Shown: positions 26,021 through 36,796, counted from the first letter of the stretch. The stretch: 64,000 bases of DNA from an uncultured Oleispira sp. (GCA_913061415.1 CAJXUD010000002.1:372001-436000), one strand, 5' to 3'. Notes: generated from the letters alone by a model not told the origin. Made by a program: numbers and translations.

Positions 26021-26680
26021 TTAAAGACTGCGAGCGCACCAAACAATTTTACCTGCGACTGGACTACTCTCTCTTGCTGAAGCAGTGAGAGTCCAGTTTT
26101 CATAGTCAGAATTATCGCTCACCACCAATAAAGTGCCATTTTTATCACTTAAACGCTTTGCCATTAAACCGTCTTCACTTTGCAATAAATACAAGCCTTC
26201 GTGACTTACCGCCTTTTGTGACATATCCACCAGCACGCGATCGCCGTCATGTAACGTCGGCAGCATGCTATCACCACTAATGGTGACAAATACTAATGCT
26301 TCACCCGATACATTTAACTGACGTGATAGAAACGACTTATTAAAGGCAAAGTAGTCTTCAATATTTTCTGCGACGACATCACTGCCCAGACCCGCTGATG
26401 CTTGCACATCGAACATCGGCGCAAAGACTAGGTCACTATTGCGTGGAGTACCTGCAACCTGTGAACTCGCACTTTGTTCACCGGTTAATAACCAGGTTAA
26501 ATCAACCTTGTAGTCATCATACAGTTCTTGCAAGTACGCCATCGAAGGACGGCTCATGCCACGGCAGATTTTATAAATATGCGAGGCTGATTTACCGGTA
26601 ACTTCAGCAAACTGCTTTTTATTACCTTGGGCTAATTGATCAACAACTAATTGGAAACGAGACGCGAAAGCGCTAGACAT
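26021..26680 (-). CDS. XRE/LexA-type repressor with S24 peptidase domain
   Basis: N-terminal helix-turn-helix (about residues 8-65; FAEVTGKSASHIYKICRG) and a C-terminal S24 peptidase fold. Catalytic Ser138 in ISGDSMLPTL and Lys175 in GLMAKRL are both present, and an Ala96-Gly97 pair in QASAGLG sits where LexA/CI proteins self-cleave. It is therefore probably a RecA-responsive or stress-responsive self-cleaving repressor. No phage genes surround it. Target genes are not evident. Confidence 0.85.
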   Translation of the reverse strand: MSSAFASRFQLVVDQLAQGNKKQFAEVTGKSASHIYKICRGMSRPSMAYLQELYDDYKVDLTWLLTGEQSASSQVAGTPRNSDLVFAPMFDVQASAGLGSDVVAENIEDYFAFNKSFLSRQLNVSGEALVFVTISGDSMLPTLHDGDRVLVDMSQKAVSHEGLYLLQSEDGLMAKRLSDKNGTLLVVSDNSDYENWTLTASARESSPVAGKIVWCARSL

Positions 26681-26731
26681 AATATTCTCAAAATGGGGCT
26701 AATAACGATATGACCGTTGAAAGTGTGACGC

Positions 26732-26769
26732 GATCAAAATGAAACAGCCGCGTAGTATACGCAGCTGTT
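26732..26769 (-). terminator. Likely terminator of rhlE
   Basis: On the minus strand AACAGC-T-GCGTA, loop TAC, TACGC-G-GCTGTT, then TCATTTTG: an 11-pair stem with one mismatch and a modest U-run, about 40 bases past the rhlE stop and before the repressor gene. Confidence 0.6.
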
Positions 26770-26805
26770 ATTTATCGGCAATCACAAAGCGGCATTGAAC
26801 GACGC

Positions 26806-28119
26806 TTAACTGCGTCTATTTCGCCCACCCGAGCGATTTCCACCGCCGTTATTGGCGCCTTTGTTAGCACTGGAACGGTTACCCGTTTTTTCACCATAAG
26901 CGCGGGCTTTTTGACGCCCTTTTTGCGCAGCGCGTGAATTCTTTTTATTTTTTGGTACAGGCTTGGTTAAATCGGGCTCATAACCTGGGTACCAAGACTG
27001 CGGCACACGATCATCCAGCACCACTTCGATTTCTTCTAACAGATACTCTTCACCCATGCTCATTAACGAAACGGCTAAGCCTTCTAGCCCCGCACGGCCA
27101 GTACGGCCAATGCGATGAATATAATCTTCGGCAATGTACGGCAGTTCATAATTAATTACGTATTGTAATTGCTGAATGTCCAACCCTCGCGCTGCCACAT
27201 CGGTCGCTACCAAAGCGCGTACTTTACCTTCTTTGAATTCTTCTAAAGCACGCTCACGTGCGCCTTGTGACTTATCACCGTGAATGGATTGAGTCTTGAT
27301 ACCATCTTTGCACATTTCTTTGGCGAGCGCGTCTGCGCCCTGCTTGGTGCGTACAAAGATCAATACCTGCTTCCAGTTCTTGGAACCAATCATGAAAGAC
27401 GTCAGCTCACGCTTTTTATCTTCATCGACCACATAGACCATCTGCTCTACTTTCGAGGCCGTGGTATTACGTGCATCCACTTCAATTAATTCAGGGGCTT
27501 TTAAAATATTTTTACTAAGAGTAAAGATCTCTTCATTAAACGTCGCGGAAAATAACATGGTCTGACGAGCGCTAGGCACATGTTTCAGAATACGCTGAAT
27601 ATCAATAATAAAGCCCATATCCAGCATACGATCAGCTTCATCAAAAACCAAAAACTGTACTTGCGACAAGCTAACCGCTTGTTTGTGCATTAGGTCTAAT
27701 AAACGCCCAGGAGTAGCTACCAGCACATCAACGCCATCAGTCAAGGCATCGATTTGAGGATTAATACTAATTCCACCATACGCAATCGCACTGGTCAGCC
27801 CGCTCTCATCGCCATATTTCACAAAACTTTTATAAACTTGCTGAGCCAGCTCACGGGTAGGCACCAGTACTAACGCGCGTAACGGCTGAACTTCATCTGA
27901 AGCCAAAGGGTTTTGTTCTCGAATGGCCAACAAGCGATGCAAGATAGGCAGTGCAAACGCGGCTGTTTTACCGGTACCTGTTTGTGCCCCCGCCATTACA
28001 TCTTTACCCGCCAATAATGCAGGAATCGCAGCGCTTTGAATCGGTGTTGGCTGGTCATAGCCAGCAGCGGTTAAGCCAGACAATAAGCGTGCATCTAAAT
28101 TTAATGAAGAGAAAGACAT
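26806..28119 (-). CDS. rhlE: DEAD-box ATP-dependent RNA helicase RhlE
   Basis: 437-residue RNA helicase that remodels ribosomal or other RNA. Q motif TPIQSAAIP, motif I AQTGTGKT (45-52), Ia PTRELAQQ, II DEAD, III SAT, V VATDVAARGLDI and VI HRIGRTGRAG. The C-terminal tail (about 390-437) is basic and Gly/Asn/Arg-rich, ending in a run of NGGGNRSGGRNRR type, as in RhlE. Single-gene unit with its own terminator. Confidence 0.93.
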   Translation of the reverse strand: MSFSSLNLDARLLSGLTAAGYDQPTPIQSAAIPALLAGKDVMAGAQTGTGKTAAFALPILHRLLAIREQNPLASDEVQPLRALVLVPTRELAQQVYKSFVKYGDESGLTSAIAYGGISINPQIDALTDGVDVLVATPGRLLDLMHKQAVSLSQVQFLVFDEADRMLDMGFIIDIQRILKHVPSARQTMLFSATFNEEIFTLSKNILKAPELIEVDARNTTASKVEQMVYVVDEDKKRELTSFMIGSKNWKQVLIFVRTKQGADALAKEMCKDGIKTQSIHGDKSQGARERALEEFKEGKVRALVATDVAARGLDIQQLQYVINYELPYIAEDYIHRIGRTGRAGLEGLAVSLMSMGEEYLLEEIEVVLDDRVPQSWYPGYEPDLTKPVPKNKKNSRAAQKGRQKARAYGEKTGNRSSANKGANNGGGNRSGGRNRRS

Positions 28120-28149
28120 ATTGGGTTACCTTCGCGCTTACAGGCGCTA

Positions 28150-28192
28150 TAAACAAAACCAGCGCCTAAATCTCAAAAGATATGCGCTGGTT
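28150..28192 (-). terminator. Likely terminator of the LpxL-like gene
   Basis: On the minus strand AACCAGCGC pairs with GCGCTGGTT (28157-28165 with 28184-28192), with a small inner ATCT/AGAT stem in the loop, followed by TTGTTTA. It lies about 50 bases past the stop at 28238 and before the rhlE start. Confidence 0.5.
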
Positions 28193-28237
28193 GATACTAA
28201 AAATTAAATGATCAGGAATTAGAGAAGAAAACGTTTT

Positions 28238-29122
28238 CTATTTTTTATAGAAGTTAGAACGCCCTTCTGGCTGTCGGCGAAAACGCTTGTAGTTCCACTG
28301 ATATTGTTCAGGGCAGTCATTAATACATTCTTCAATACTCACATTCAGCGCAGTAGCAGCAGCGACCTCATCGGTATTACGAATATCTTTATGGGCAGGC
28401 TTCACGACCACACCATAATTACCATCATCTAAACGCTTGGCGTAACAACATAATAGTGCTGCGGGCGTATTATTGGCTAACTCACCAATAAGCTTACCGG
28501 TTAATGCAGTTTGACCAAAGAAGGGCGCAAATACGCCGCTCTTTAAACCTGGCTCTTGGTCTGGCAATACCGCAATGACTTCTTTTTTGGCTAGTAGTGC
28601 ATATAAAGACTCTACCCCACTGCGGTCTGCCGGTACCAAGCCCACTTCTACACGTTTACGAGTACTAAAGATGAACTTATCCAGCGCAGGGATTTTAGCG
28701 GGCTTATACATAACCGTCATGTAGAGGTACTGGCGGAAAAAGTGATTTAGTACTTCCCAATTACCTAGATGCGGAGCGATTAAGATAATCCCCTGCTTTT
28801 CTTCTAGCGCCTTTTCGAGGTGCTCTAGCCCCTCAACCTGAGTAATCAATTTTTGTACCTTAGGTATTGGCCACATCCATGACATCCCCATTTCGGTAAA
28901 CGTCTTACCCAGCGCGGTTAAACTTTCACGGGCTAAATACTCTATCTGCTCTTCACTATGATTTGGGTAACAGATACGTAAATTGATTTTAGCTATACGG
29001 GAACTGTCGGTGAACCACAGTACCTTACCAATTAGAGCTCCTAGAGCATGCGCGGCAGGTAATGGCAAAAAAGATACTAAACGTATAAGACCAATACCCA
29101 TATAAACAACAAGATTCTTCAC
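28238..29122 (-). CDS. LpxL/HtrB-family lysophospholipid acyltransferase
   Basis: Inner-membrane acyltransferase of the lipid A late-acyltransferase family. It has one N-terminal membrane helix, the catalytic HX4E motif in HLGNWE (His118, Glu123), a VPADRSG block and LPDQEPG, as in LpxL/LpxM. 294 residues is slightly short of E. coli LpxL (306). It could add a secondary acyl chain to lipid A or be a paralogue acting on another lipid. Single gene, with a divergent hybrid kinase upstream. Confidence 0.85.
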   Translation of the reverse strand: MKNLVVYMGIGLIRLVSFLPLPAAHALGALIGKVLWFTDSSRIAKINLRICYPNHSEEQIEYLARESLTALGKTFTEMGMSWMWPIPKVQKLITQVEGLEHLEKALEEKQGIILIAPHLGNWEVLNHFFRQYLYMTVMYKPAKIPALDKFIFSTRKRVEVGLVPADRSGVESLYALLAKKEVIAVLPDQEPGLKSGVFAPFFGQTALTGKLIGELANNTPAALLCCYAKRLDDGNYGVVVKPAHKDIRNTDEVAAATALNVSIEECINDCPEQYQWNYKRFRRQPEGRSNFYKK

Positions 29123-29371
29123 AGCTATTCCTATAAATTGTTTTTGTAGAGTCAGAAGTGGTTAAAATTAAGCCGCTAGAATACCACCTTGTTGCCTTGA
29201 TCTCGATATTTTCATCAAATCCTATCTTTTAATAATAGTAATATTCCCCGGTGGAATAAATAGCGCAATAGATGACCAATCAAGCCGCTTGGTATTAGTC
29301 TATTATAATAAATGAGTTACTCGATTAGATCGTTAGACTAAAACAATCATCCTCATTCAAAGGATCAGTAC

Positions 29372-30922
29372 ATGGACGTGAAAGAAAGAAGCATGCTTGA
29401 AACCAGCCTCTTTTCTAAACTTTGGAAGAAGTCACTGGATAACATGTTCATATTAAAAGTCATCGGTGAAGAGTTTCATGTTGTCAGCACCAATGAGGCA
29501 CAGCAGGAAGCGGTAAGCATCGAAGCGCTAGAGCATTTTGGTAAGCCATTAAGCGAAGTATTACCCGCCGATGTGTATAACTTTGTCGTACCCAATTATC
29601 TACGCTGTATTCAACAACAACTCCCCACACAATATGAAGAGAGTGAAGCTTTTACCAGCGGTGATGGCAGTATTCGTCATTGGAGCACCATGTTGTCTCC
29701 TATCAATAATGATGAGGGTAGTACAGAGTACATCTTTGGTATTTCGCGCAACATTACAGAACTTAAAAACGCCAAACAAGCGGCCGAGAAATCAGCCGTA
29801 GAGGCTGAAAAAGCCAACCAAGTGAAAACCACATTTCTCGCCAATATGAGCCATGAAATGCGTACCCCGTTAAATGGTATTCAATGCGCAATAGAGCTAT
29901 TAAAAGAAACAACCGATGAACAAGAGCGTATAGAGCTGTTGAGTATCATTGAAAGCTCAACTGCAGCGCTATCAACTCAGACCAGCGATATTCTACAATA
30001 TGCCAAGGTCGGTAGTGGAAACATCACCTTACAGCACAAAGACTTCTCTCCAACTGCGCTGATTCAATCAGTGGTGAAAATAATCACCAATAGCGCAGAA
30101 GTAAAAGCCATTGATCTTAATATTTCTATCAGTGATACCATTCCAGACGTTATTAATGGTGACCCCGATCGCATCAAACAAGTCTTATTAAACATCGTCA
30201 ATAATGCGATTAAGTTTACTGCAAAAGGCCATGTATCGATTTCACTGGAACACAATAGCGAGCAACAACAGCTAATATTTACTATCGTCGATAGTGGCAT
30301 TGGTATTTTAGCAAGCGATCAAAAAAAGCTGTTCAAGCCTTTTAGCCAAATCGATGATTCAACAACCCGACAATTTGAAGGTAACGGTTTAGGTCTTGCG
30401 ATCAGCAAAAACCTTGTTGAACTTATGCAAGGCGATATCACGTTAACCAGTACCTTCGGTCAAGGCACTCGCTGCTCATTCTCAATTACTTATCAACACG
30501 CTACCGGAGGCAGCCTGCCTACACCAAAGCCTGTTACGCTGCGCTTAGACAACATCAACATACTCATCGTTGAAGACAACCCAACCAACCAAATTGTATT
30601 AAATAAAATACTGCGCCAAACCGGTGCCATCATCACATTAGCAAGCCATGGCGAAGAAGCACTCGAACTCTGCCAAAAGAAAGCGTTTGAACTTATCTTA
30701 ATGGATTGGCACATGCCTGTACTTGATGGCCTAGAAACGACCAAGGTATTACGAAAGAATCCAGCCTATGCTCAGTTACCGATTTTAGGATTAACCGCCA
30801 GCGTTATGGAAGACGATATAAAAGCCTGTATGAATGCTGGCATGAATGAAGTGATTACAAAACCCATCAATCGCGCGGAGCTGTTTCGTATCATTGCTAA
30901 ATACACAAAACAGCCCGTCTAA
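29372..30922 (+). CDS. PAS-containing hybrid histidine kinase with C-terminal receiver
   Basis: 516-residue cytoplasmic hybrid kinase with no membrane helices. PAS at about residues 18-130 (SRNIT near its end), coiled linker, HisKA MSHEMRTPLNG with His161, HATPase with N box NIVNNAIKF, G1 DSGIGI and G2 GNGLGLAIS, then a receiver with phospho-acceptor Asp445 (LILMDWHMPVLDG). ATG at 29372 has AAGGA at good spacing. No partner Hpt or output regulator is nearby, so it is an orphan phosphorelay input. It converges on the DAHP synthase gene. Confidence 0.92.
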   Translation: MDVKERSMLETSLFSKLWKKSLDNMFILKVIGEEFHVVSTNEAQQEAVSIEALEHFGKPLSEVLPADVYNFVVPNYLRCIQQQLPTQYEESEAFTSGDGSIRHWSTMLSPINNDEGSTEYIFGISRNITELKNAKQAAEKSAVEAEKANQVKTTFLANMSHEMRTPLNGIQCAIELLKETTDEQERIELLSIIESSTAALSTQTSDILQYAKVGSGNITLQHKDFSPTALIQSVVKIITNSAEVKAIDLNISISDTIPDVINGDPDRIKQVLLNIVNNAIKFTAKGHVSISLEHNSEQQQLIFTIVDSGIGILASDQKKLFKPFSQIDDSTTRQFEGNGLGLAISKNLVELMQGDITLTSTFGQGTRCSFSITYQHATGGSLPTPKPVTLRLDNINILIVEDNPTNQIVLNKILRQTGAIITLASHGEEALELCQKKAFELILMDWHMPVLDGLETTKVLRKNPAYAQLPILGLTASVMEDDIKACMNAGMNEVITKPINRAELFRIIAKYTKQPV

Positions 30923-30938
30923 TCAAAGACCATCTTAG

Positions 30939-30962
30939 ATCTATTACTGGACCTATTATTGC
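30939..30962. repeat. 12-bp tandem duplication between convergent stops
   Basis: ATCTATTACTGG (30939-30950) and ACCTATTATTGC (30951-30962) sit between the hybrid kinase stop (30922) and the DAHP synthase stop (30956-30958), which falls in the second unit. 9 of 12 identical. One of the weaker members of the stop-associated set. Confidence 0.5.
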
Positions 30963-32050
30963 ACCTTCATTTGCTGGTGAATCGCCGTTAATAGCGTTTC
31001 AGTTTGCTCCCAGCTGATACAAGGATCTGTAATCGAAACACCGTATTCAAGGCCTTGGTTATTAGGCCCTTTCATACCTTGCTTACCCGCATGAATGAAG
31101 CTCTCTAGCATCAAGCCTGAAATCGCACGATTGCCTTCAATACGCTGCTGAACAACCTCGGTAGCAATATCTAATTGTCGCTCATGCTTTTTTTGCGCAT
31201 TATCATGACTGCAATCGACAATGACTTTTGCATGGATATCATTTTTTTCTTTAGCCGTATTCAATTGTTCTAATGTTTGCTGAATACTCTTTGCATCGTA
31301 GTTTGTTAAATGACGACCACCACGAAGTACCATGTGTGTATCTGAGTTTCCTGGTGTATCCAGCATCGCGATATTGCCGTCAACATCCATGCCTAAGCAA
31401 TGATGGCTACGGCTGGCTGAAACCATCGCATTCACTGCCGTATCAGCTGAGCCATCCGTTCCGTTTTTAATACCGACAGGCATAGAAAGATGACTGATCA
31501 TTTCGCGATGAATTTGTGACTCTGCGGTACGCGCACCAATCGCAGTCCAGCTGATTAAATCTTCCAAGTACATCATCGTCATCGGATTCAACGCTTCGGT
31601 TGCCAGCGGCAAACCCAGTTCGACCAACTGCAATAATAAGCCCCAAGAAACCTCTAGCCCTTTATTGATATCACCCGCGCCATCATGTACTGAATCGCGG
31701 TCTGGATCGTATGCTAAACCCTTCCAGCCCGTTGTCGTTCTTGGTTTTTCTACGTAAGCGCGCATTACAATCAATAAGCGGTCAGACAGCTTTTCATTTA
31801 ACGCCACCAAACGCTTGCCGTAATCTAACGCGGCCTCAGGATCGTGCAAAGAGCACGGACCCGTGATAATTAATAAACGGTCATCATCGCCTTGTAATAA
31901 CTGGCGAATTTGCTGACGCTGCTGATCAACCTGCAATTGCAATGCATCCGATAACGGCAGAGCTTGCTTTAGCTCTCTTGGACTGGGCAGAGGTCTAATC
32001 GCGGCCAGTGACTTAGTCTTTTGAGGCGCTGTACCTGTTTGTGTATTCAT
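30956..32050 (-). CDS. 3-deoxy-7-phosphoheptulonate (DAHP) synthase, class I
   Basis: First enzyme of the shikimate pathway, condensing phosphoenolpyruvate and erythrose 4-phosphate. Class I AroF/AroG/AroH type, 364 residues. Landmarks: LLIITGPCSLHD, MRAYVEKPRTTTGWKGL, ISWTAIGARTAESQIHRE, GIKNGTDG, LRGGR, IVDCSHDNAQK and ITDPCISWE. I do not assign AroF, G or H because the feedback specificity cannot be read off safely. Upstream lies an aromatic-rich leader peptide and an attenuator terminator, which is the most direct evidence that expression responds to charged Phe/Tyr/Trp tRNAs. Confidence 0.93.
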   Translation of the reverse strand: MNTQTGTAPQKTKSLAAIRPLPSPRELKQALPLSDALQLQVDQQRQQIRQLLQGDDDRLLIITGPCSLHDPEAALDYGKRLVALNEKLSDRLLIVMRAYVEKPRTTTGWKGLAYDPDRDSVHDGAGDINKGLEVSWGLLLQLVELGLPLATEALNPMTMMYLEDLISWTAIGARTAESQIHREMISHLSMPVGIKNGTDGSADTAVNAMVSASRSHHCLGMDVDGNIAMLDTPGNSDTHMVLRGGRHLTNYDAKSIQQTLEQLNTAKEKNDIHAKVIVDCSHDNAQKKHERQLDIATEVVQQRIEGNRAISGLMLESFIHAGKQGMKGPNNQGLEYGVSITDPCISWEQTETLLTAIHQQMKVQ

Positions 32051-32127
32051 TTTGCTCTCCTAAATTTTTCCCCAGATGCACAACCCATTTGGTTATTAGT
32101 TGCATCAGTTAAATTACTTAAAGGCAT

Positions 32128-32161
32128 AAAAAAACCCCGACCAGCTAGCTGCTAATCGGGG
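32128..32161 (-). terminator. Attenuator terminator of the DAHP synthase leader
   Basis: On the minus strand CCCCGA and TCGGGG (pairing 32161-32156 with 32140-32135) enclose a 15-base loop and are followed by seven U (32134-32128). It ends 77 bases before the DAHP synthase start, inside the leader transcript, so it is an attenuator rather than a gene-end terminator. Confidence 0.88.
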
Positions 32162-32194
32162 TTCTTTAAGCAGCTGGCTGAAGTGCCAGGCTGC
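32141..32194 (-). promoter_or_regulatory. Mutually exclusive attenuator stems (1:2 and 2:3)
   Basis: On the minus strand the segments are: GCAGCCTGGC (1), GCCAGCTGC (2) and TTAGCAGCTAGCTGG (3). Segments 1 and 2 form a 9-pair stem with one bulge around loop ACTTCA (pause hairpin). Segment 2 with its trailing TTAA (32166-32177) can instead pair with segment 3 (32141-32155), which occupies the terminator loop and abuts its stem. This is the classical trp-type layout; the stop codon of the leader peptide is 24 bases upstream of segment 1. Confidence 0.8.
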
Positions 32195-32217
32195 CTATGA
32201 ATTCTATGTTGCGAATA

Positions 32218-32382
32218 TCAAGTGCGACCCAGCGTGAAGCTAAAATAGCCCCAGAAATACTCGGCAAAGCACCAATACTGCTGTGGTAAACGAGACTGTT
32301 CAGACGAGCACGCAATAGCACCACTGCAAGAAGCAGAGCGATTAAAACGTGATTGTTGAGAAACAGCTTTTAAAATATTCAT
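32218..32382 (-). CDS. Aromatic-rich leader peptide of DAHP synthase
   Basis: 54-residue peptide starting MNILKAVSQQSRF and ending QQYWCFAEYFWGYFSFTLGRT is too long to quote whole; the key run is YWCFAEYFWGYFSF, with nine aromatic residues in 14 codons and all three aromatics present. It ends in TGA 24 bases before the pause hairpin. A longer in-frame form starting with TTG at 32409 is possible. The ribosome site is weak. A TATAAT on this strand (32455-32450) is a candidate -10. The role is inferred: ribosome stalling when aromatic aminoacyl-tRNAs are scarce would favour the antiterminator and let transcription enter the DAHP synthase gene. Confidence 0.8.
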   Translation of the reverse strand: MNILKAVSQQSRFNRSASCSGAIACSSEQSRLPQQYWCFAEYFWGYFSFTLGRT

Positions 32383-32495
32383 ACATTCATCATAACCAAC
32401 AGAGCACAAAACGCAAGTAGGAAAATTGTAAGTTCGTGCAACCTTTTGAATTATAAAATCATTTACGTGAGTTAAATCAAACCAATTTAATTACT

Positions 32496-32527
32496 AAAAA
32501 AAGGCCCTAAATTTCTTTAGAGCCTTT
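32496..32527 (-). terminator. Terminator of fadH
   Basis: On the minus strand AAAGGC-t-CTAAA, a 4-base loop, TTTAG-g-GCCTTT then a U-run of seven bases (overlapping the stem end): 11 pairs with one mismatch. The opposite strand also has a U-rich tail (TTTCTCTTTT). Confidence 0.85.
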
Positions 32528-32531
32528 CTCT

Positions 32532-32565
32532 TTTAACATAAAACCATCTTTAACATAAAACCATC
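32532..32565 (-). repeat. 17-bp perfect tandem duplication downstream of fadH
   Basis: TTTAACATAAAACCATC occurs twice with no gap (32532-32548, 32549-32565), 39 bp past the fadH stop and just before its terminator. A smaller GTATCG-CTAAG-GTATCG pair lies between it and the stop. Each unit carries TAA on the gene strand; the period shifts frame. Confidence 0.9.
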
Positions 32566-32603
32566 AGCACTAGTATCGCTAAGGTATCGTTGCAGTGTGG
32601 TCG

Positions 32604-34643
<2,040 letters not shown>

Positions 34644-34860
34644 CTACTCACGGTTATTTAATTTAGATATTAACGTTGTCTATTTTTCTAAGAAAACGGC
34701 CTATATCTTCTTTCTCATCATGGAATTCATTATTCGCTGATCAATGCCAGCCGTCGTTAACATTTGTTAATGGCTGTCAGCTTTTTATGCTTAATACTGT
34801 AAAAGAAGTCGCGGTAAGAAACAACGAAGACTAATTACTAAACATAACAAGGTGATGATA

Positions 34861-36711
34861 ATGCCTAACAAAACATCAAATAAAGGGCTCGAAAACGGTA
34901 TTGACTACCAGGCCCCATTACAAGATATGGCTTTTCTACTGAATGAAGTCTTTCCCCCTCCAGAGTCAGAAACGATTGATCAAAATACTGAAGAAGAACT
35001 ATTCGTATTAAAACAAGCCGCCCGCTTTGCTGAACAAGAACTCGCCACTATTAATAGCGAATGTGATCGTCAAGGCTGCCAATTAAACGATGGCCAAGTT
35101 AGTTTACCGCCAAGCATGAAAACCGCGTTTCAGAAATACGCCCAAGCAGGCTGGATGGGGTTATGTCTGCCCGAGCAATGGGGTGGCCAAAACCAGTCTT
35201 CGCGCTTAGGGTCTTTTATTGGTGAATTATTAACTTCAGCCAATCATGCTTTTAGTATGACACCTGCCCTGACCATGTCAGCTTGCCGCGCACTTATCGC
35301 TTATGGCAGTGATGAATTAAAACAAAATTATCTAGAAAAAATGATCTGCGGCCAATGGACAGGCACCATGTGTATGACCGAAGCGCATTGCGGATCTGAT
35401 TTAGGATTAATTCGCACGTCAGCGATCGCTAATGCCGATGGCAGCTATCAGGTTAAAGGCAGTAAGATATTCATTTCAGCGGGCTCACACGACGCCAGCG
35501 ACAACATTATTCATCTTGTTTTGGCGCGCCTAAAAGATTCACCGAATAGCCGAGAAGGCATTAAAGGTTTATCGCTGTTTCTTGTTCCTGATAAATCAGA
35601 AGAAGACGGCCAGTGGAGCAAAGATAATAACGTTCGCTGCATCGGCATTGAGGAAAAAATGGGCGTGCACGGTAATCCTACGTGCTCAATGAGTTTCGAA
35701 AATTCACAGGGCTTTTTAATTGGCGAAGAGAACAAAGGCATCAATGCCATGTTCGCCATGATGAACGAAATGCGTTTAGGCACTTCACTTCAAGGCATTG
35801 GCTTGAGTGAACGCAGTTTTCAAAAGAGCTTAAATTACGCTCAAAGCCGTACTCAAATGCGCAGCCTTAGCGGTATAAAGAATCCAGAACTCGAAGCCGA
35901 TCCATTGATTGTTCACCCCGATGTCCGACGTATGCTATTAACCCAGAAAGTATTCGCCGAAGGTGGCCGCGCATTAGCTCAGTTCTGTTCACAACTAATG
36001 GATGAAACCCATCAAGAGAATACAAACAAAGAAAAGCAGCAACTACTCGATATGCTCACCCCCATCGCCAAAGGCTTTTGCACTGAAGTTGGTTTAGAAA
36101 GTGCCAGCCATGCGATTCAGATTCACGGCGGCCATGGCTTTATAAAAGAAACCGGAGTCGAACAACTGTATCGCGATGGTCGTATCGCCACATTATATGA
36201 AGGCACATCTGGTATCCAGGCGTTAGATTTATTAGGGCGAAAAGTGCTAGGCACTCAAGGCAAAAGCTTAATGAGTTTTACCAAGATGATGCACGTACTA
36301 GACAAAGAGAATTCACACCTGGCGGATGATAGTGAAATAGGAACGCTACTCTCCTCGTTAAAAAACTATTCAAAGGAATGGCCTGAAGTCACTATGCAGA
36401 TCGGGGCTAAAGCGATGAAAAATCCAGATGAAGCCGGCGCTGCCAGTTTCGATTATATGATGTATTCCGGTTATATCGTACTAGGATATTTCTGGGCTAA
36501 AATGGCGATTACAGCGCGCACTCTTTTAAACAAGCAGCTTTTAGATAAGCAGATTTTGGACGAGCTGCCTTTGGAGGGCGAATATTCAAAAGAACTGTTA
36601 GAAAATAAGATCGCCAATGCCACATTTTATTTTGACCGTATTCTACCTAGAGCACTAAGCCATAAACTTGCGATGCTTTCAGGTAATGACTCTCTTAAAG
36701 AGAGTTTTTAA
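34861..36711 (+). CDS. Acyl-CoA dehydrogenase with C-terminal extension
   Basis: FAD-dependent acyl-CoA dehydrogenase of the roughly 600-residue type. Landmarks: GWMGLCLPEQWGGQ, MTEAHCGSDLGLIRT (FAD/substrate strand), GSKIFIS-G and the C-terminal QIHGGHGFIKETGVEQLYRDGRIATLYEGTSG region is too long to quote in full; the catalytic Glu is in LYEGTSGIQ (about residue 447). A C-terminal ACAD domain follows (about 470-615). ATG at 34861 has AAGG eight bases upstream; ATG at 34855 and GTG at 34852 are alternatives. Divergent from fadH. Its last codons form a terminator hairpin. Confidence 0.9.
   Translation: MPNKTSNKGLENGIDYQAPLQDMAFLLNEVFPPPESETIDQNTEEELFVLKQAARFAEQELATINSECDRQGCQLNDGQVSLPPSMKTAFQKYAQAGWMGLCLPEQWGGQNQSSRLGSFIGELLTSANHAFSMTPALTMSACRALIAYGSDELKQNYLEKMICGQWTGTMCMTEAHCGSDLGLIRTSAIANADGSYQVKGSKIFISAGSHDASDNIIHLVLARLKDSPNSREGIKGLSLFLVPDKSEEDGQWSKDNNVRCIGIEEKMGVHGNPTCSMSFENSQGFLIGEENKGINAMFAMMNEMRLGTSLQGIGLSERSFQKSLNYAQSRTQMRSLSGIKNPELEADPLIVHPDVRRMLLTQKVFAEGGRALAQFCSQLMDETHQENTNKEKQQLLDMLTPIAKGFCTEVGLESASHAIQIHGGHGFIKETGVEQLYRDGRIATLYEGTSGIQALDLLGRKVLGTQGKSLMSFTKMMHVLDKENSHLADDSEIGTLLSSLKNYSKEWPEVTMQIGAKAMKNPDEAGAASFDYMMYSGYIVLGYFWAKMAITARTLLNKQLLDKQILDELPLEGEYSKELLENKIANATFYFDRILPRALSHKLAMLSGNDSLKESF
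36689..36709 (+). terminator. Terminator overlapping the acyl-CoA dehydrogenase stop codon
   Basis: ACTCTCTT-A-AAGAGAGT followed by TTTT: an 8-bp palindromic stem (effective loop about 5 bases) with a U-tract that runs into the TAA stop (36709-36711). Coding for NDSLKESF and terminating use the same bases. Confidence 0.7.
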
Positions 36712-36753
36712 GCGCTAGATTTTTTTGAAGACTTTGTCATACCTTCGCAGCCA

Positions 36754-36796
36754 CCTTCTCTATTAATGAACCTCACCACCTCATTAATAGAGAAGG
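36754..36796. other. 16-bp perfect inverted repeat between acd and the Crp-like gene
   Basis: CCTTCTCTATTAATGA (36754-36769) and TCATTAATAGAGAAGG (36781-36796) are exact reverse complements around an 11-base loop; CCA/TGG outside adds three more pairs with one bulged base. No U-tract follows, so it is not a normal terminator. It lies 68 bp before the Crp-like start and could be an operator pair or a processed mRNA stem. Confidence 0.7.

Noticed and set aside
26021..26680. Prophage remnant around the XRE/S24 repressor
   Set aside because: No integrase, structural or lysis genes on either side; neighbours are ordinary chromosomal genes.
34750..34780. Inverted repeat TTAAC/GTTAA between fadH and the acyl-CoA dehydrogenase as a FadR/PsrA operator
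   Set aside because: The sequence matches neither regulator's known box, and short A/T palindromes are common here.
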